A stretch of 64,000 nucleotides of DNA from positions 1 through 64,000 of the forward strand of contig JAMBUN010000055.1 of the NCBI GenBank assembly GCA_030271035.1, in the 5' to 3' direction. The translations under genes were made by a program, and so were the position numbers. Under the pieces are notes generated by a model that saw only the letters and a program-made list of their open reading frames with translations, had not been told where the DNA came from and made no database searches. Shown here in pieces: positions 33,100-44,975 of this stretch (its first letter is position 1; each line of letters begins with the position of its first letter). This stretch comes from Microascus cirrosus. Taxonomy: Eukaryota; Ascomycota; Sordariomycetes; Microascales; Microascaceae.

Positions 33100-33585
33100 G
33101 AATCCATTGTCGGGTTTAGCGTCTTCTAGTCCGACAACTGCAATGTTACCGGACTAATGGCATAGACAGTCTGCTCGGAAATAGCATATGCATCACAGTA
33201 TCTCCTGGAACAAATGTGTGCTTTGGTATGACTTTATTCCTGAATAGGGCAGCATTGTGCCATGCCTCTCTGCACCACTTGAATCATATCAGAGCTAAGC
33301 CAAAATAGGATAACAATGTGTAATCAGGGCGAGAAGCAGAGAGGCGGAACATTAGTAATCTACTGTCGGGTTTAAGCATCTTCTAGTCCGAGTACTGCAA
33401 TGTCATCTGACTAACTACATAGACAGTCTGCTCGGAAATAGCACACAGTATTTCCTAGAACAAATACATGCTTTGGTGTAAGGTTATTTCTGAATAGGGT
33501 AATGTTGTGCCATGTCCTCTGTGTGCCACTGGAATTGTATCAGAGCTAGGCGAAAATAGGATAACAATGTGCAATCGGGGCTTTC
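33100..33585 (+). repeat. Pair of ~235-bp direct repeats
   Basis: Unit 1 (about 33100-33332) and unit 2 (about 33350-33582) align over their whole length. Shared blocks include GTCGGGTTTA, TCTTCTAGTCCGA, ATAGACAGTCTGCTCGGAAA, CTGAATAGGG and AAAATAGGATAACAATGTG. Units differ by scattered, mostly transition changes. No coding potential was seen. Confidence 0.8.
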
Positions 33586-33651
33586 TTGTTGACTTAAAAA
33601 AGGGCTAGCAGACTTTGTGATGATCGCCCCTGAAACTACAAAATAGACTAA

Positions 33652-34787
33652 TTGTAAGGGGGAAGGGTATCCGAGGGGTAGGTAGGTAGGCTGACCGTAG
33701 CTTCCTTATCTGACATGACCCGACCCCCTCAATTTTGGGGGGCCTAGTGATTTAGAAGGTGCCATCGCGTAAGAGGAAAGGTGTTACGTTTTGGATAGCG
33801 TAGAAGGGCAGGAGCTGGCGTAGGCAGATATGAAGGAACTGGTTGTATTAAAGTTGTTGTTATCTAGGTTTGAAGTGAGAGGCAGCCCTTCTTTATATAG
33901 ATATCTAAGAGCAGTAGGAATATACATGAATTCCTTGCGCTATGGACTGGTATGGCCTATGGGGCCCTAATTCTTAGGTGGTTTGTTGATCAATGTATAA
34001 GCTATCATTGGCCAGACCAGTTTGGGCCGAATGTCTGCTATGTCAACCATAGGGGCCTATAGGGCCTATAACTAAGAGTACTAGTAGAATAGGTTATACC
34101 TTTATTCTAACATAACTCAACGTTATTGTTTTCAACAAGTTCAACCTATCCCTGTTGTTGTCCTTGCCACCCCATCCCTGCTTTAGCCAATCAACATGTG
34201 AGGGGAAGGGTATCTGAGATACCGTCGTAAGGCTGATGCAAGTAAAGAATCACATATACACTGAATTCCCATCGTGTGGTTGATTATGAAACTTTAACTT
34301 GTTGTCTTCCCTATCCAGGGAACAAAGACACTTATAACCCCTGGGCTCTACACAGCCTCTGACCATGACTATCGTACATGTTCTAAGAGCATGTGCTCCT
34401 AACGATCTGAATCAGCTTTTGTAGGTCCTGCAGCATCCCTGTCTATCGACCTTTTGCAGACCGTTCTGTCCACCTCACGCCCGGCTAACAAAAGAATTAC
34501 GCGGAGAAAACGTAAGTCCGGCTACACCACACCCACTCACTCGATATTAGACTACTAGGTAGAACAGCCTCTGTATTAAGATTCCCTTTAAGACTAACTA
34601 TTTATATAGTCAACTAATAAAAGACGAGATTCTGAGGGGCCTTATGTATTACTCTGTGTGGATTTGAAGGCTTAAGAGGGTGCAGGGGTAACTGCCTGAG
34701 AAGAGCGAAGAGCGTAAGCATATCGCGCAGGCCGGCCACACTGCGCTTACTCACAAATGGAATAGGTTATACCCCTATTCTAACAAT
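33652..34787 (+). mobile_element. LTR-like or non-autonomous repeat fragments
   Basis: Two segments begin alike (TGTAAGGGGGAAGGGTATC at 33652 and TGTGAGGGGAAGGGTATC at 34197) and end alike (AGAATAGGTTATACC...TATTCTAACA near 34113 and near 34787). Their interiors differ. Segment 1 has a TTTATATAGATAT box, like an LTR promoter. Segment 2 contains the 60-base block that is inverted at 8716-8774. Only about 85 bases lie between the segments. They could be two solo LTRs of related elements or a miniature terminal-repeat element. No gag or pol sequence was seen and target duplications could not be fixed. Confidence 0.5.
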
Positions 34788-35358
34788 CACAACACTGCGT
34801 CTACATTGGTGAGGTGCTCGAATGTGGGTGTGCTCAAAGCTGGGTGGGTCCACGTACCATTCTAATTCAAGTAGTTGTGCGCAAGAGAAAATGCGGCGCA
34901 TTTCTGTGCTGTGTAACATTGTACATAGTGCCAAGCAATTGTTGGTCGCCTCGGTAACCAGGTTAGGGATTTGGCCCGTTGCCAAGCCGGAGAGTGGCCC
35001 GCCACAGGTGATCGGCAGCAGGCGTAGTCTTCATGCACCCTCGGCTGCCCCTGAGATCGATAAGATTAGGGAGAAGGAGCGGATATACTAACGATATTTG
35101 GCTAGGCTATTAGAACCACGTGCGTTGGGACTTGGCGTCTGTTTGGACGAATCCTGCACAACTCTGAACTGTGGATTACCCAGGTTCTTCTGGGTGGGTC
35201 ACAATCCCCTGATTGGGGCTTCCGCCGTCGCCAGTAATCATATGCCACCCGCAGGGGAAAACGCATAAAACTCCGCTCACCCTCGTCCTTCTCACTTTCT
35301 GAATGTGTTTGCTCACGAGCGACTACTGTGTGCGGGTTCCTCAAAATTTGCGAACAAG
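34788..35358. other. Intergenic, promoter of SurE-like gene
   Basis: No gene is supported. The open frames here have no start context or family features. Confidence 0.5.
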
Positions 35359-36332
35359 ATGCGTGCCTATTCAGTTTTCGGAACGACTCTCCTCGCCGCC
35401 TATGGTTGTCAAGGAGCCCGCATCCTCCAGGGGAACGACGACGGGTGGGCTGAACTGTACGTTCGCTCGTTCAATGACGCCTTGAACGCTGCGGGACATG
35501 ACGTCGTTTTGTCCGCTCCCGCCGAGAACAAGTCTGGCACTGGTATGTTTACCTTGCACGATTGAGGAAGGAATCAACCTTATGGAAGAGTGTACTTTAC
35601 TGATCAACACTAGGCTCTTCGGATGCTGAACCCAGCGATCGGACTGAAGCTTGTCAATACGACAGTTGCCCGGCCAATAGCGGACCTATTGGGAGCAACA
35701 CCACAAACCCACGGCTTAACTGGGTGAACGCCTTCCCCGTCACTGGCGTTCGGTACGGAATCGATACGTTTGGGCCCCAGTTCTGGAACGATCAGGGGCC
35801 CGAACTGGTTGTGACCGGCCCGAACGTTGGCTCAAACCTGTGGCTCGCTGTCCCCTTCTCTGGTACTGTTGGTGCCGCTGTCTACGCTGCCCACGATGCT
35901 GGGATTCCCTCTATTGCGTTTTCTGGTGCCTCGGACGGCACCCTTGCCTGGAACACGTCTCCTCCGCCACAACGGAGTCTAGTCTATGCCCAGCTGGCAA
36001 CTCAGTTAACAAATGCCGTCCTGGAATCGTCAGCGCCGTACTTGCCAAGCGAGGTTTTCTTGAACGTTAATTTTCCGGAGGTGGAAGGCACCTGCATGCA
36101 AGCGAGCAGCTTCAAGTGGGTGTTGAGCCGGATCAACCCTGGAGTACTCTCGGACCAAGACGTGGAGCACTGCGGTAGCACGAGGCTACCGACTGAGACC
36201 GACGTTTTGAACGAAGACGGCTGCTACATCTCCGTGAGTGTAGGTGATGCGACTGACAAGACAACCGCGACAGCCGATAAGCAGGCTGTGGTCTTGGAGA
36301 AGCTGAGCAGCTTATTTACGTGCTTGTCATAG
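35359..36332 (+). CDS. SurE-like secreted nucleotidase/acid phosphatase
   Basis: SurE proteins are metal-dependent 5'/3'-nucleotidases; fungal secreted forms are annotated as acid phosphatases. Exons 35359-35542 and 35614-36332 with a 71-bp GT-AG intron give 300 residues. Residues 1-19 (MRAYSVFGTTLLAAYGCQG) are a signal peptide. The metal-binding motif is ILQGNDDGW at about 22-30, followed by VVLSAPAENKSGTGSSD with the conserved Ser. GPELVVTGPNVGSNLW carries the conserved Asn, and GAAVYAAHDAGIPSIAFSG completes the core. Four or more cysteines in the mature protein support secretion. The frame is intact. With the PhoD-type phosphatase at 45-47 kb, it points to extracellular phosphate acquisition; no shared regulatory site was identified. 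Confidence 0.88.
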
Positions 36333-38308
36333 CCATGATCGAGAGTACAATTGGTATTCTAGTCGGATAGAGGCAGACCCATGCAAGAGTATATTAGTTA
36401 ACTACCAACTTAGATACAACGTGAGCAAACAGAAAGGCGCCTGCCCTATAATGTCTACGCTTAATATAGAAAGAAGATACTCCTTGACTTAGAAAATACC
36501 TAGACCTACGCTTAACATGGATTAAGCGAATTCTGTCTTGTGTTAAAAGTGCTTTAGTATAAATATATAGATTATATGAAGACGGTAATAATAAATATAG
36601 TGATCGAGACTCTGCTGCTCGCGACACTGGCCTGAGTCATCACCGCCTTCGTCCCCGTCCCACCTCGCCCGTGACCGCCCGCGGCCGCCGGAGACACTTC
36701 TGCCGCCGGTGACCATATAGTTAACACATCGTTTCCTAACGCACCCTTGACTGTACTTTCTAGTTTCTTCTTCCGCGTTTTCTCCCAACACATCTCCCCC
36801 TGCTCAAACTTTTGCCGTGCCGCACCCTCCATCCGAATCCTTTGTTGGACCCGCCCCTTAATTGCCTTTCCTTGCCTCTCGGGTGTTGTCTCACTACCCC
36901 GCTGCCATTCCTGGGCAGTATCGCGGAATCCTTACGCCCCTAAGCCCGTGTTCTTTCGGTACACCTTGCTTCTTGCTCCTCCCTATGTCTTCCTTGAAGC
37001 TTAGAGCTTATCACTTCCATTTAGCTTGGCTAGACTTGCCTCTCGGATCCCACGAGCTTCTCAGTTCGTAGTTGAACTCGTCCGATTTAGGATGCTCCCT
37101 TCCCCCGGTTTCGGCCCGCCAACATTTCCAGCTCGTGCGCAATGCCGCTCGGCCACCGATATCACACACAGCCCGCTCGAAGCGTCCAAACCGAGACAAC
37201 GAAACATGGGTTGGCGCGGCGATGCTGATGTGACCTTTGGCTGCAATCTCTGTTGCATGACCTCCTAGCCTACGCATGAGCACTTTTTCCATTTCCCATC
37301 GACCCGGTTCCAGCGCCACGTTCCTGAGCCTTGTTCTGCTTGTTTCATATTGGTCGACGTGCGGGCGGATCCTTGGCGTCCATTTGATCGGCCATGACAG
37401 GGTTCTGCTCCATCCGGCCTCTTGATAACAACTCACCTGAATGAACCACACTGCAATCGATCTTGCTTCGAGACGAGCTACATCAATTTCCGTTCCCGTT
37501 CTTCTCGCAGCAAAGGGTGGTGAAGGTGCACTTCCCTCGCGAGGGAATAATGGTAAGGTTGCAGCTCCTGGGTCGGCTAGTCCGAATCCGTTCGAGTTGC
37601 AAAGACGCGGGATATAGGATGCCCGGAGGACGGCTAATGGTTCAGACAGCGGGGTTGTGAGCCCTCATCTCTGTTATTGGGCTCAACTCACTGAAAACGG
37701 AGATGCCGAGCATCATGTGGCCCTGAGCCGAGGATGCCATTGGAGGAAGTAGGAGATGGCAAGTTGCTGGGAACGTCGATGGGGGGGGGGTTGCTTGAAA
37801 GAGGGCAGCAACAGGCGCATGTTGACCCTTCACGTAAGGGGGAAGTTGTCTTTTGAGTCAACCGCAATCGTTCCATTGCAGGGTTGGAGCGCAAAAATAT
37901 ATATTCTTGCGGCACGCTCAATCGAGGATGCGCGTGCGATATCTCGCGCGGAATCTCTCTGGTGACTTTCCTCGCAAATATTTCACGAAGCGATCGCTGC
38001 GGTCAAACTTATCCATGCTCATATTCGATATCTTCGCAACCCTCGCCTCTCAAAGGCAGAGATGGCGGCTTGCGCACCCACATCAAGAGGGAAGAGGGTG
38101 AAGGGGAAGAGTGGGAGAGCGTAGTCGAGGTTCTGCCTGACGCTCCAGCGCCATCTCTCGGTACCATCCTCTGGATACTGTCGGACGTGGATGATGAGAC
38201 TCAATCTGATAACGGCTTCCTTTCTTTGAGCTAGGTTGTAGCCTCCAAAGCACCAAGAGCACCCATCACTCTGGGCAGTTCCGGTGAGTAGCGTCAAGCT
38301 GACACGGC
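36333..38308. other. Intergenic region, no supported gene
   Basis: Two kilobases with only short open frames. It contains C/T-rich sequence at 36750-37000 and a G10 run near 37783-37793. No homology, RNA or mobile element was recognised. Confidence 0.55.
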
Positions 38309-39220
38309 ATGTTGTACATTAGGTCGGCTGAAAACGTACAGCCAGGAAGTCCAGAAGCGAGCCCTGATGATGGCCCTTGCCAAATCAACATGGAAGATGG
38401 CGGAAAGGGCAACGGAGTGATTAAGACTTTGTCCGGGCTACAAGGGACATTCGTGAACACTGCCATCGTCACATCAGAGGATGAAGATGAAGATGAAGAC
38501 GAGGCCGACGACGATGACGACGATTTTCGCCCCGACGCCGTCCGCCTTCCCGTTGATATTGATCCCCCGGAGATTGAAGCCTCCGGCATCATCCGTGAGT
38601 CTACTCAACGCACCATTTCACCGCGATTGCTGCGTCACGATTCCAATAGTAGCAACAGCAAATCAACACAGGTATTAGTCGAAATCGATAACGAGGATGG
38701 AGAGGATGATGAAGACTGCAAACGTTCACATAATGAAACAGCCCGGCTGCAGCGCAAACGGCGCAAACTATCCACGCTTCTCCGTTGTGACACTATCCTT
38801 GAAGCTAAAGAAGACGGATCACCACGGCCTTCTCGGATTCGACGCACCCATGAGCGGCTCAACACCTGCGATTTATCCGAAGGAGGATCGGCCGCTGATG
38901 CCGTTCAGGCGATGTACGAAGAGTGGCCATTCCAAGACACATCCCTTATGTACGTAATGGATGAGGGCAGGACGGTTTTCCAACTTCAATTTCCGTAGAA
39001 CGCATGTCCTTAGCAACATCGTAAGGCATACCAAAGAGGACGTGTTGAAACCAGGGGACACGGAGTGGGGATACAAAGGCGCTGGGCCAGGGGGAGTATG
39101 CTTACAGCGGAGGAAGATGAGCTACTCGTAAATCTTAAGGCTAATGGGCTAAACTGGCAAGAGATACATAGTCAGTTCTCGAAGAATTCCCAGTACGAAG
39201 CAAGGGCAGTCTACAAATGA
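38309..39220 (+). pseudogene. Acidic protein with Myb/SANT-like tail, degenerate
   Basis: An open frame from 38309 to 38998 encodes 229 residues with a long acidic run (SEDEDEDEDEADDDDDDF, about residues 56-73) and a second acidic patch, then RLQRKRRKLSTLLRCDTI and, near the end, PFQDTSLMYVMDEGRTVFQL. About 100 bases after its stop, 39101-39217 reads MLTAEEDELLVNLKANGLNW and QEIHSQFS, a Myb/SANT-like helix pattern with the conserved acidic start and Trp. The two parts probably belonged to one fungal Myb-like protein now split by stops. The function is unknown and the gene start is not certain (GTACATTAG upstream could be an intron end). Confidence 0.5.
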
Positions 39221-42200
39221 GATATTCTGCGAAGCTGAGGGGGAGGTAGAGGGCTGGATGGCTCGGTGTCATGGGAGTGTCCAGCCCGAGGGCCTTCTTT
39301 TTCATCCCAGCTGGCAAAGGTCCTGTAACTCTTGGTCTCACAGATATTGCTGAATTCAGAAACGCCAATACCATTGCCAACCCAGCAGGCTTCAGAAATT
39401 TCATGATCCAACAGCTCCTTAGAGCCGATGAACCTGTCGTAACAGCGGCCACCCCCGCCGAGGTTTGCAAGGCCCAGCCCCCGAAGCAAGTAGCCAACGC
39501 CTTCGTCAACCCCTCACAACCGTCCTCGATTGCAAAGACGACCAGCTCCTAGATAACGACTCAACTACCGCCATGACCAGGGTCTAAATAGGGAAAGCGG
39601 GCCCAGCCATCAAGAATTTGCTGCCGTCTGGGGACGCGGAATACGTAACGGCGTTTTCAGACGAGAAACCGTCGGAGTATGTCACCATGGTGATAAAAAA
39701 CACACGGCAAGCAATACAAGTTCTATGCTGCAAGGTGTGAAGAATAGAAAGCGGACGGAGATTGATTACATCAGCGGTTTTATTACGTCGCAGGGATAAC
39801 GGATGCACTTTCATGTCCGAACCATGGGCTCGTTGTGGAAATGGTACTAAACGGGGACGTCCTGGAAGCGAAGGACATCGTACGCCGTTTCCAGCTAAAG
39901 TCAACATATCACCACTTCCCTCCCTTCGAGATAGCTAAGAGAAAAACCGTCATCTCCTTTATTTGTGACCAGAGGAGCCTTCATCTCGTCAGAGATCACT
40001 AAAGGAAAGTGGCCAACTGAAGAGTGTGACCAGCGATCGATTCCCGCCACGCTTGGACGACCCGGCATTGGGGGATTGCCAGGGACCAACCAACACAGCG
40101 GCGATCCCACCCTCTGCACATCACTACCGGGATTCTAGCTGTTTTTTACCCTCTACCTTCCAGCACTTCCCATGCATATCGAGTAGTATTATTGACCCCG
40201 CCGATATATCACCAATCCAGAGCAGCTGCGCCTCTTGGGGCTGGGCTGACCCACGCTTTCTTCCCGTCCTGTTGGCAGCCAACGCGGCAACGATCTTCCG
40301 GGATGCAACCTCCGAACAAAGTTATCTGTCCGTGAGCCGCATACTATCCCGCGTTGGCAGTTAGCATCACCAACACTCGCCATTCCTATCGAACCCCCTG
40401 TATAAATTATTGGGGCTCTCTCCAATCCCGCCCTTGGAACTCTTTCACATTTTTATATCACTAACCACGTCTGCACTGTGACATTCTTTGTTGCGTGGTT
40501 CCCGCTTCCTCGCTCTTGGGAAAACCGAAGCCGGTTGTGCCTCCTTCCAGGAATAGGCCAGTCCCCACCTCGCGCCAAGCGGCAGGCACGCGACGGGCGG
40601 CCGGAGATGTGGGTCAAAGAGGGGCCCCAGCCAGCGCCGAAAGCCAACATGGGTTGCACAGAAGCTGGCAAGTTTGCCCGGCCCCCGTCCAGCGACTCAG
40701 AGTGCATACCCGTTGACACCCAGCGACGATACTCTATCTGGCCAGAGACAAATGAGTTTCAGGACATTGATCGTATCTACGGAAAACTCTTGGCCATTTT
40801 CGGCGCAGGTCGCATACAGGAAACAGGTGGACGAGGAGGGCGTAGAGCGGTAGCGTTTTGGATGAGGCAACGGACCGATCTAGAACGGGCAACAAGGATT
40901 CTCTAACCTGGAAATCTACCGAAGAGCCCATTGGAGAACCTACGGACCATCGTGCAGAAAGCCCCACGGGAGGACGTACGGAAAACCTAGAAGATGAACT
41001 TACCGGTGCAGCTACCGAGAAGCCTAGCCAAGAACTCGGCGAGGCAGAGATACATATGCACCTAGCCAGGAAACGCGATAATCTAGTGTTCAGTCCAGCC
41101 AAGAAGCTGACCTAAGCCCCGAGTGAAATGCCTATCCAATAGCCCAGCCTCGGGATTCCTTCAGAGCCACCCAGTATACCCTGAGTTCAATACCACCCCA
41201 CCTTTAACACTAACAGAAGACAGCAATGGCACCACATCTGTGGTTACAGAGTGGCCCGAGTCAGTCACTATCTCCCTATTGCCGACGGAAGTGCATCAAC
41301 CGGAGATCAACGAAGATAACGATGAGGACGAAAACGACAATGATGGCCCTGTTGTGGCCATTATTCCATGCAAAGTTTCGTTCTTTAATGTAAGTACAAA
41401 CTGTATTTCACTTCCTTCATTTTATTAGCAGTCTTACCAGGTTTAACCTACGTTCAATAACGTCAACTTTAGAGGCTAGAGATTACCGCTGCCTCCTGGT
41501 ATCTACCCATCGTAAGTTTCGACCCACTACAGCCTTCCATTAGATTACAGGTTCGTTGATCTAAATTGTTGGTTCTCTGTTACTAACTGATAACGCCCGT
41601 CGCTATAGTGGACCTCTGCTAATTCAGCTACCAGCATATATTAAGTTCCCTGGGAACCTCCCCTTATGGCCTTAGTTCATGTAAATTTCAAAGGACAGAA
41701 ACAGGATATGCACTCTAAAAATCTAGTAACTAAATCACAGTAGGGTCAGTCTAAGTAATACTTCCACCTTCCCATCGGTACCTGGCCCTACTAACTATAT
41801 AATGTAGACCGCTGAGTTATGCTATGCTACTACTTCGTATGCTATGTTAACGCTGAACATTAGTTCTGTAAAGACAGCCTCGTCGAATGTGCCTGGGCCG
41901 ATCTGTACTAATATACGAGGATGCGCGGTTAGGTACGAGGGCAAGGAGTCTACTGCGACGATGATATTATTCTGCAGTCTGGTCTCTAGTAGTAACAGTC
42001 GAAGACAGAAACAAAGAGACAACCCAAGCACGCCCTGTCTGGCTATGGAAAATAAATACTATACCGCCCCTAGATAGAAAGAACATTGCCGAAGCGAAGG
42101 CTACTTGGGAACAGATAGTTGACATTGACGGAAACGACACCGGGGTAGAAACTTACAGGATCGCCGGTTTCTTGTGGAATTTTGGCGCGCAACTCTGAGC

Positions 42201-43843
42201 AAAGGTGAGGCGCAGCCTATTCGTGAGGTTCCCGATGTGAGACGGCGTCCGTGCCTGCGTCGAGAAGCTTCCTCCCCCCACCAGATTGGTGAGGGGAACG
42301 GAAAATGGAGTAGACAACTGACGAGATATTGTTTTATTTTACAGGTATCGGATGTATATATCAGATGCAAGAAATGCAACTTTGAACCCACCACCTCTTG
42401 GGTCTACCAGATGATATATCCGCGCAAACACCAACTTACCGGACGACTACGGTAACACACCCGACATCGGTCACCAGTAAATGGCGTATCTCTCTTACCG
42501 GCCGCCACCCTCCCAACCCACCAGAGATAGGGCCTTCGACAACACATACATATTTAACGGCAACGTCGGCTCTGATATCCCGTTTACATTGTGGACACCG
42601 GTGCCCAGCTAGCACACAAGGTAGGTCCTAGGCGAGAGTAAGACTGACCTATCAACTACTAACGACGCTAATCTGGGCATTAATATAAGAGTTCAGCGAG
42701 GGGGATAGCATAGCCAGTAAGTCAACTGGACGGTTCATCGAAGACATGACTTTAATGTCGCGGCAATGGCCAGCCGGCCTGAAAGGACGACTCAGCAACG
42801 AATACCGACGGCACATACCGCCTGGAAAGATATAAGGCCTATGGTACCTCTATGCTAGGCTTTGTTACCGGTAGGTATCTGGGGTACTGTAAGAATGTGG
42901 AGCCTTGCGGGGTTCGTGTACCCCGAAGGAGTGAGAACAGGGTCGGTAGTAAGGCTGAGGGCTGGATGAGGAGCGTCACTATGATCAAAGAGAGGGTTAT
43001 GGACAAAATAGAGGTCACGCAGGAAATGGTATTGTTGTCCTGGTTTTCGGTCCTGGAGTTTTCGGAAGCGGGGACGACTACATGGAAGATTGGAAATGGA
43101 GACTTGCTGAAGCAATTACCGCGTTGAATGAGAAGGGGGGGTTTGTAGCAACAGACTCGGGAAACAAGAGAATAGCAATTTTAGGGCGACTGGATTACTC
43201 CGTTTTTGTCCCTACCCCGACCAACCACTAACATCGCTGTCTACCTAGACAAATAGGTGGCCAGCGTGGGTCGGGGCTAAAGAAGGATCCATGGATACAG
43301 GGTTCGGAAGAAATCCGTATTACATAAAGGACCTCCTGGTCGTCGGTGCTGCCGACATGTTAACTGGGGCTAAATGGGGTCCCTCTGGCACTTACCAAGA
43401 GCTAGGTCTTCTGCACATGTACAGACTAGGCGACAGTGTTGAATAGAGACAAGTCGAACTAGGGCTCCAGTGACCACAGTACAGTATATAAAACTATGAA
43501 TAGAACTTCTGTTGTTAAGTTCAGCCCTTTCAAGTCCGGTTATGGAGTTAACGAATTTCGGTATGTTAATGTTTAATATGGTAGCTCTGGCATACACTGC
43601 TGGAGTGGCCGCTTATTTCCTAAAGCTGTATCAGCTTGGTCTCCTCCCTTGGACAGTTCTGGGAACCAATTGGACATGAGTCCGGGCGAGTCGAAGAGGT
43701 ATCCCCTTGACCAAGCATGGTCTAGGTTCGAGAACCCGGACTTTTGACCGATTAATGGCTTCTGGAATTCTGCATTTCCGCATGGCGTCAAGTCAAGACG
43801 CCGCTGTGCATATGATAAAGCCGCGTAGCAGGGGGACTCAGTT
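39221..43843. other. Degenerate region without a supported gene
   Basis: Over 4 kb with many short frames of hydrophilic, low-complexity composition. Examples are 40858-41115, rich in Glu and Thr, and 41123-41428, with the acidic stretch NEDNDEDENDNDG. No domains, signal peptides or intron pairs could be joined with confidence. The acidic character resembles the frames at 38309 and 43844, so the region may be the remains of related acidic proteins. Confidence 0.4.
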
Positions 43844-44101
43844 ATGCGAGTGTTCCGGCGCCAAGACCAGGAAGATTTCTTGATCTTGGAGGACCAGTAT
43901 ATGACTGGCAAGGATTCCCCTGCCAACGCTAGCAGCCCAGACGACATGGACGAGACGGACGACGGGGCGGAAGATGCCAACGGCACGGACGGTGAAGAAG
44001 ACTCCGGCGAGGATGACGACTCGGGAAACGACAACGTCGACTCTACTAACGATGAAGACCGGTGCCACCTCAACGACCTCGACTCAGCATGTTACGGGTG
44101 A
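43844..44101 (+). other. Acidic low-complexity open frame
   Basis: An 85-codon open frame that is strongly acidic in the middle (DDMDETDDGAEDANGTDGEE). It could be a C-terminal exon of an unknown protein or a chance frame in repetitive DNA. I do not assign a function. From 44102 to 44975 nothing further was recognised. Confidence 0.3.
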
Positions 44102-44975
44102 TTTCCTCCCATCCCATCACATTAATACACCCTTAATAGCAGTGACTCGGTCAAGGGCAGCTTCACGATGGAATAGGGCGATGGGGATCCTGTGCGTATG
44201 TCCGGGATGGGACACGCGAGAAGCTGGAAGGGCGTAGCAGTCACTGAAACGACATATACATTAGATAGCTACTTCAGCAAGCTGCAGCAGGAGCAGGAGA
44301 TGACGCTATCTAAATTTTGAGTAGGGCCGAAAGTAGGAAGAAAAAGAGCGAATAATTATCTACTGAACTAGTCATATGGGATTTCCTTTACATAGGGGTA
44401 GAGATGGGATTAAGAGACGTAGACAAAGAGAATACGTACTTCTTTAGGTTTTATATTTTACTTTCTTTCTTCCCTTTTATATGGCGTATGGTAGACGCAG
44501 TAGCAACTTCATCCTTTTCTAGGCTCGACGGGTCTCGAACAATCTTGAGGCGGATTTGCCTGTTGTTAGGTTTGGATGGTGCAGGTGGGCTTGAGAGTTA
44601 GATTGAGCATAGTGATAGGACAGCAATTGCCCCTAACTGGTGGGGCAGTATCCGTTGCAACTTAAGACTCTGCAACATGGTTGGTATTTCTGTCTACATT
44701 TACCGGCACGCCCACCCCGACCATTTCCCCAGATCTTCTGCGTTATCAGAGTCTCCGTGTACAGCACCTAGGCAAACTGGGTGAGCTGAATCTAATATGT
44801 GGTTAACACTTATGTTTTGCCTTATACTTACTTATTTCAGCAGCTGTGCGCCTAAAAGTTCCGAAGTTAAAATACAGGTAAAAAAGTGTAATAATAGAAA
44901 CTGTTCAAGACATTGACATGCCTTATGTGCGACTCGATTTAACGAATTCCCAGAGCCAGGATAAATTACAAGGTC

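Noticed and set aside
43573..44073. Minus-strand Ser-rich open frame
   Set aside because: It is the antisense of the acidic GA-rich stretch at 43844-44101; Ser runs arise from complementary codons.
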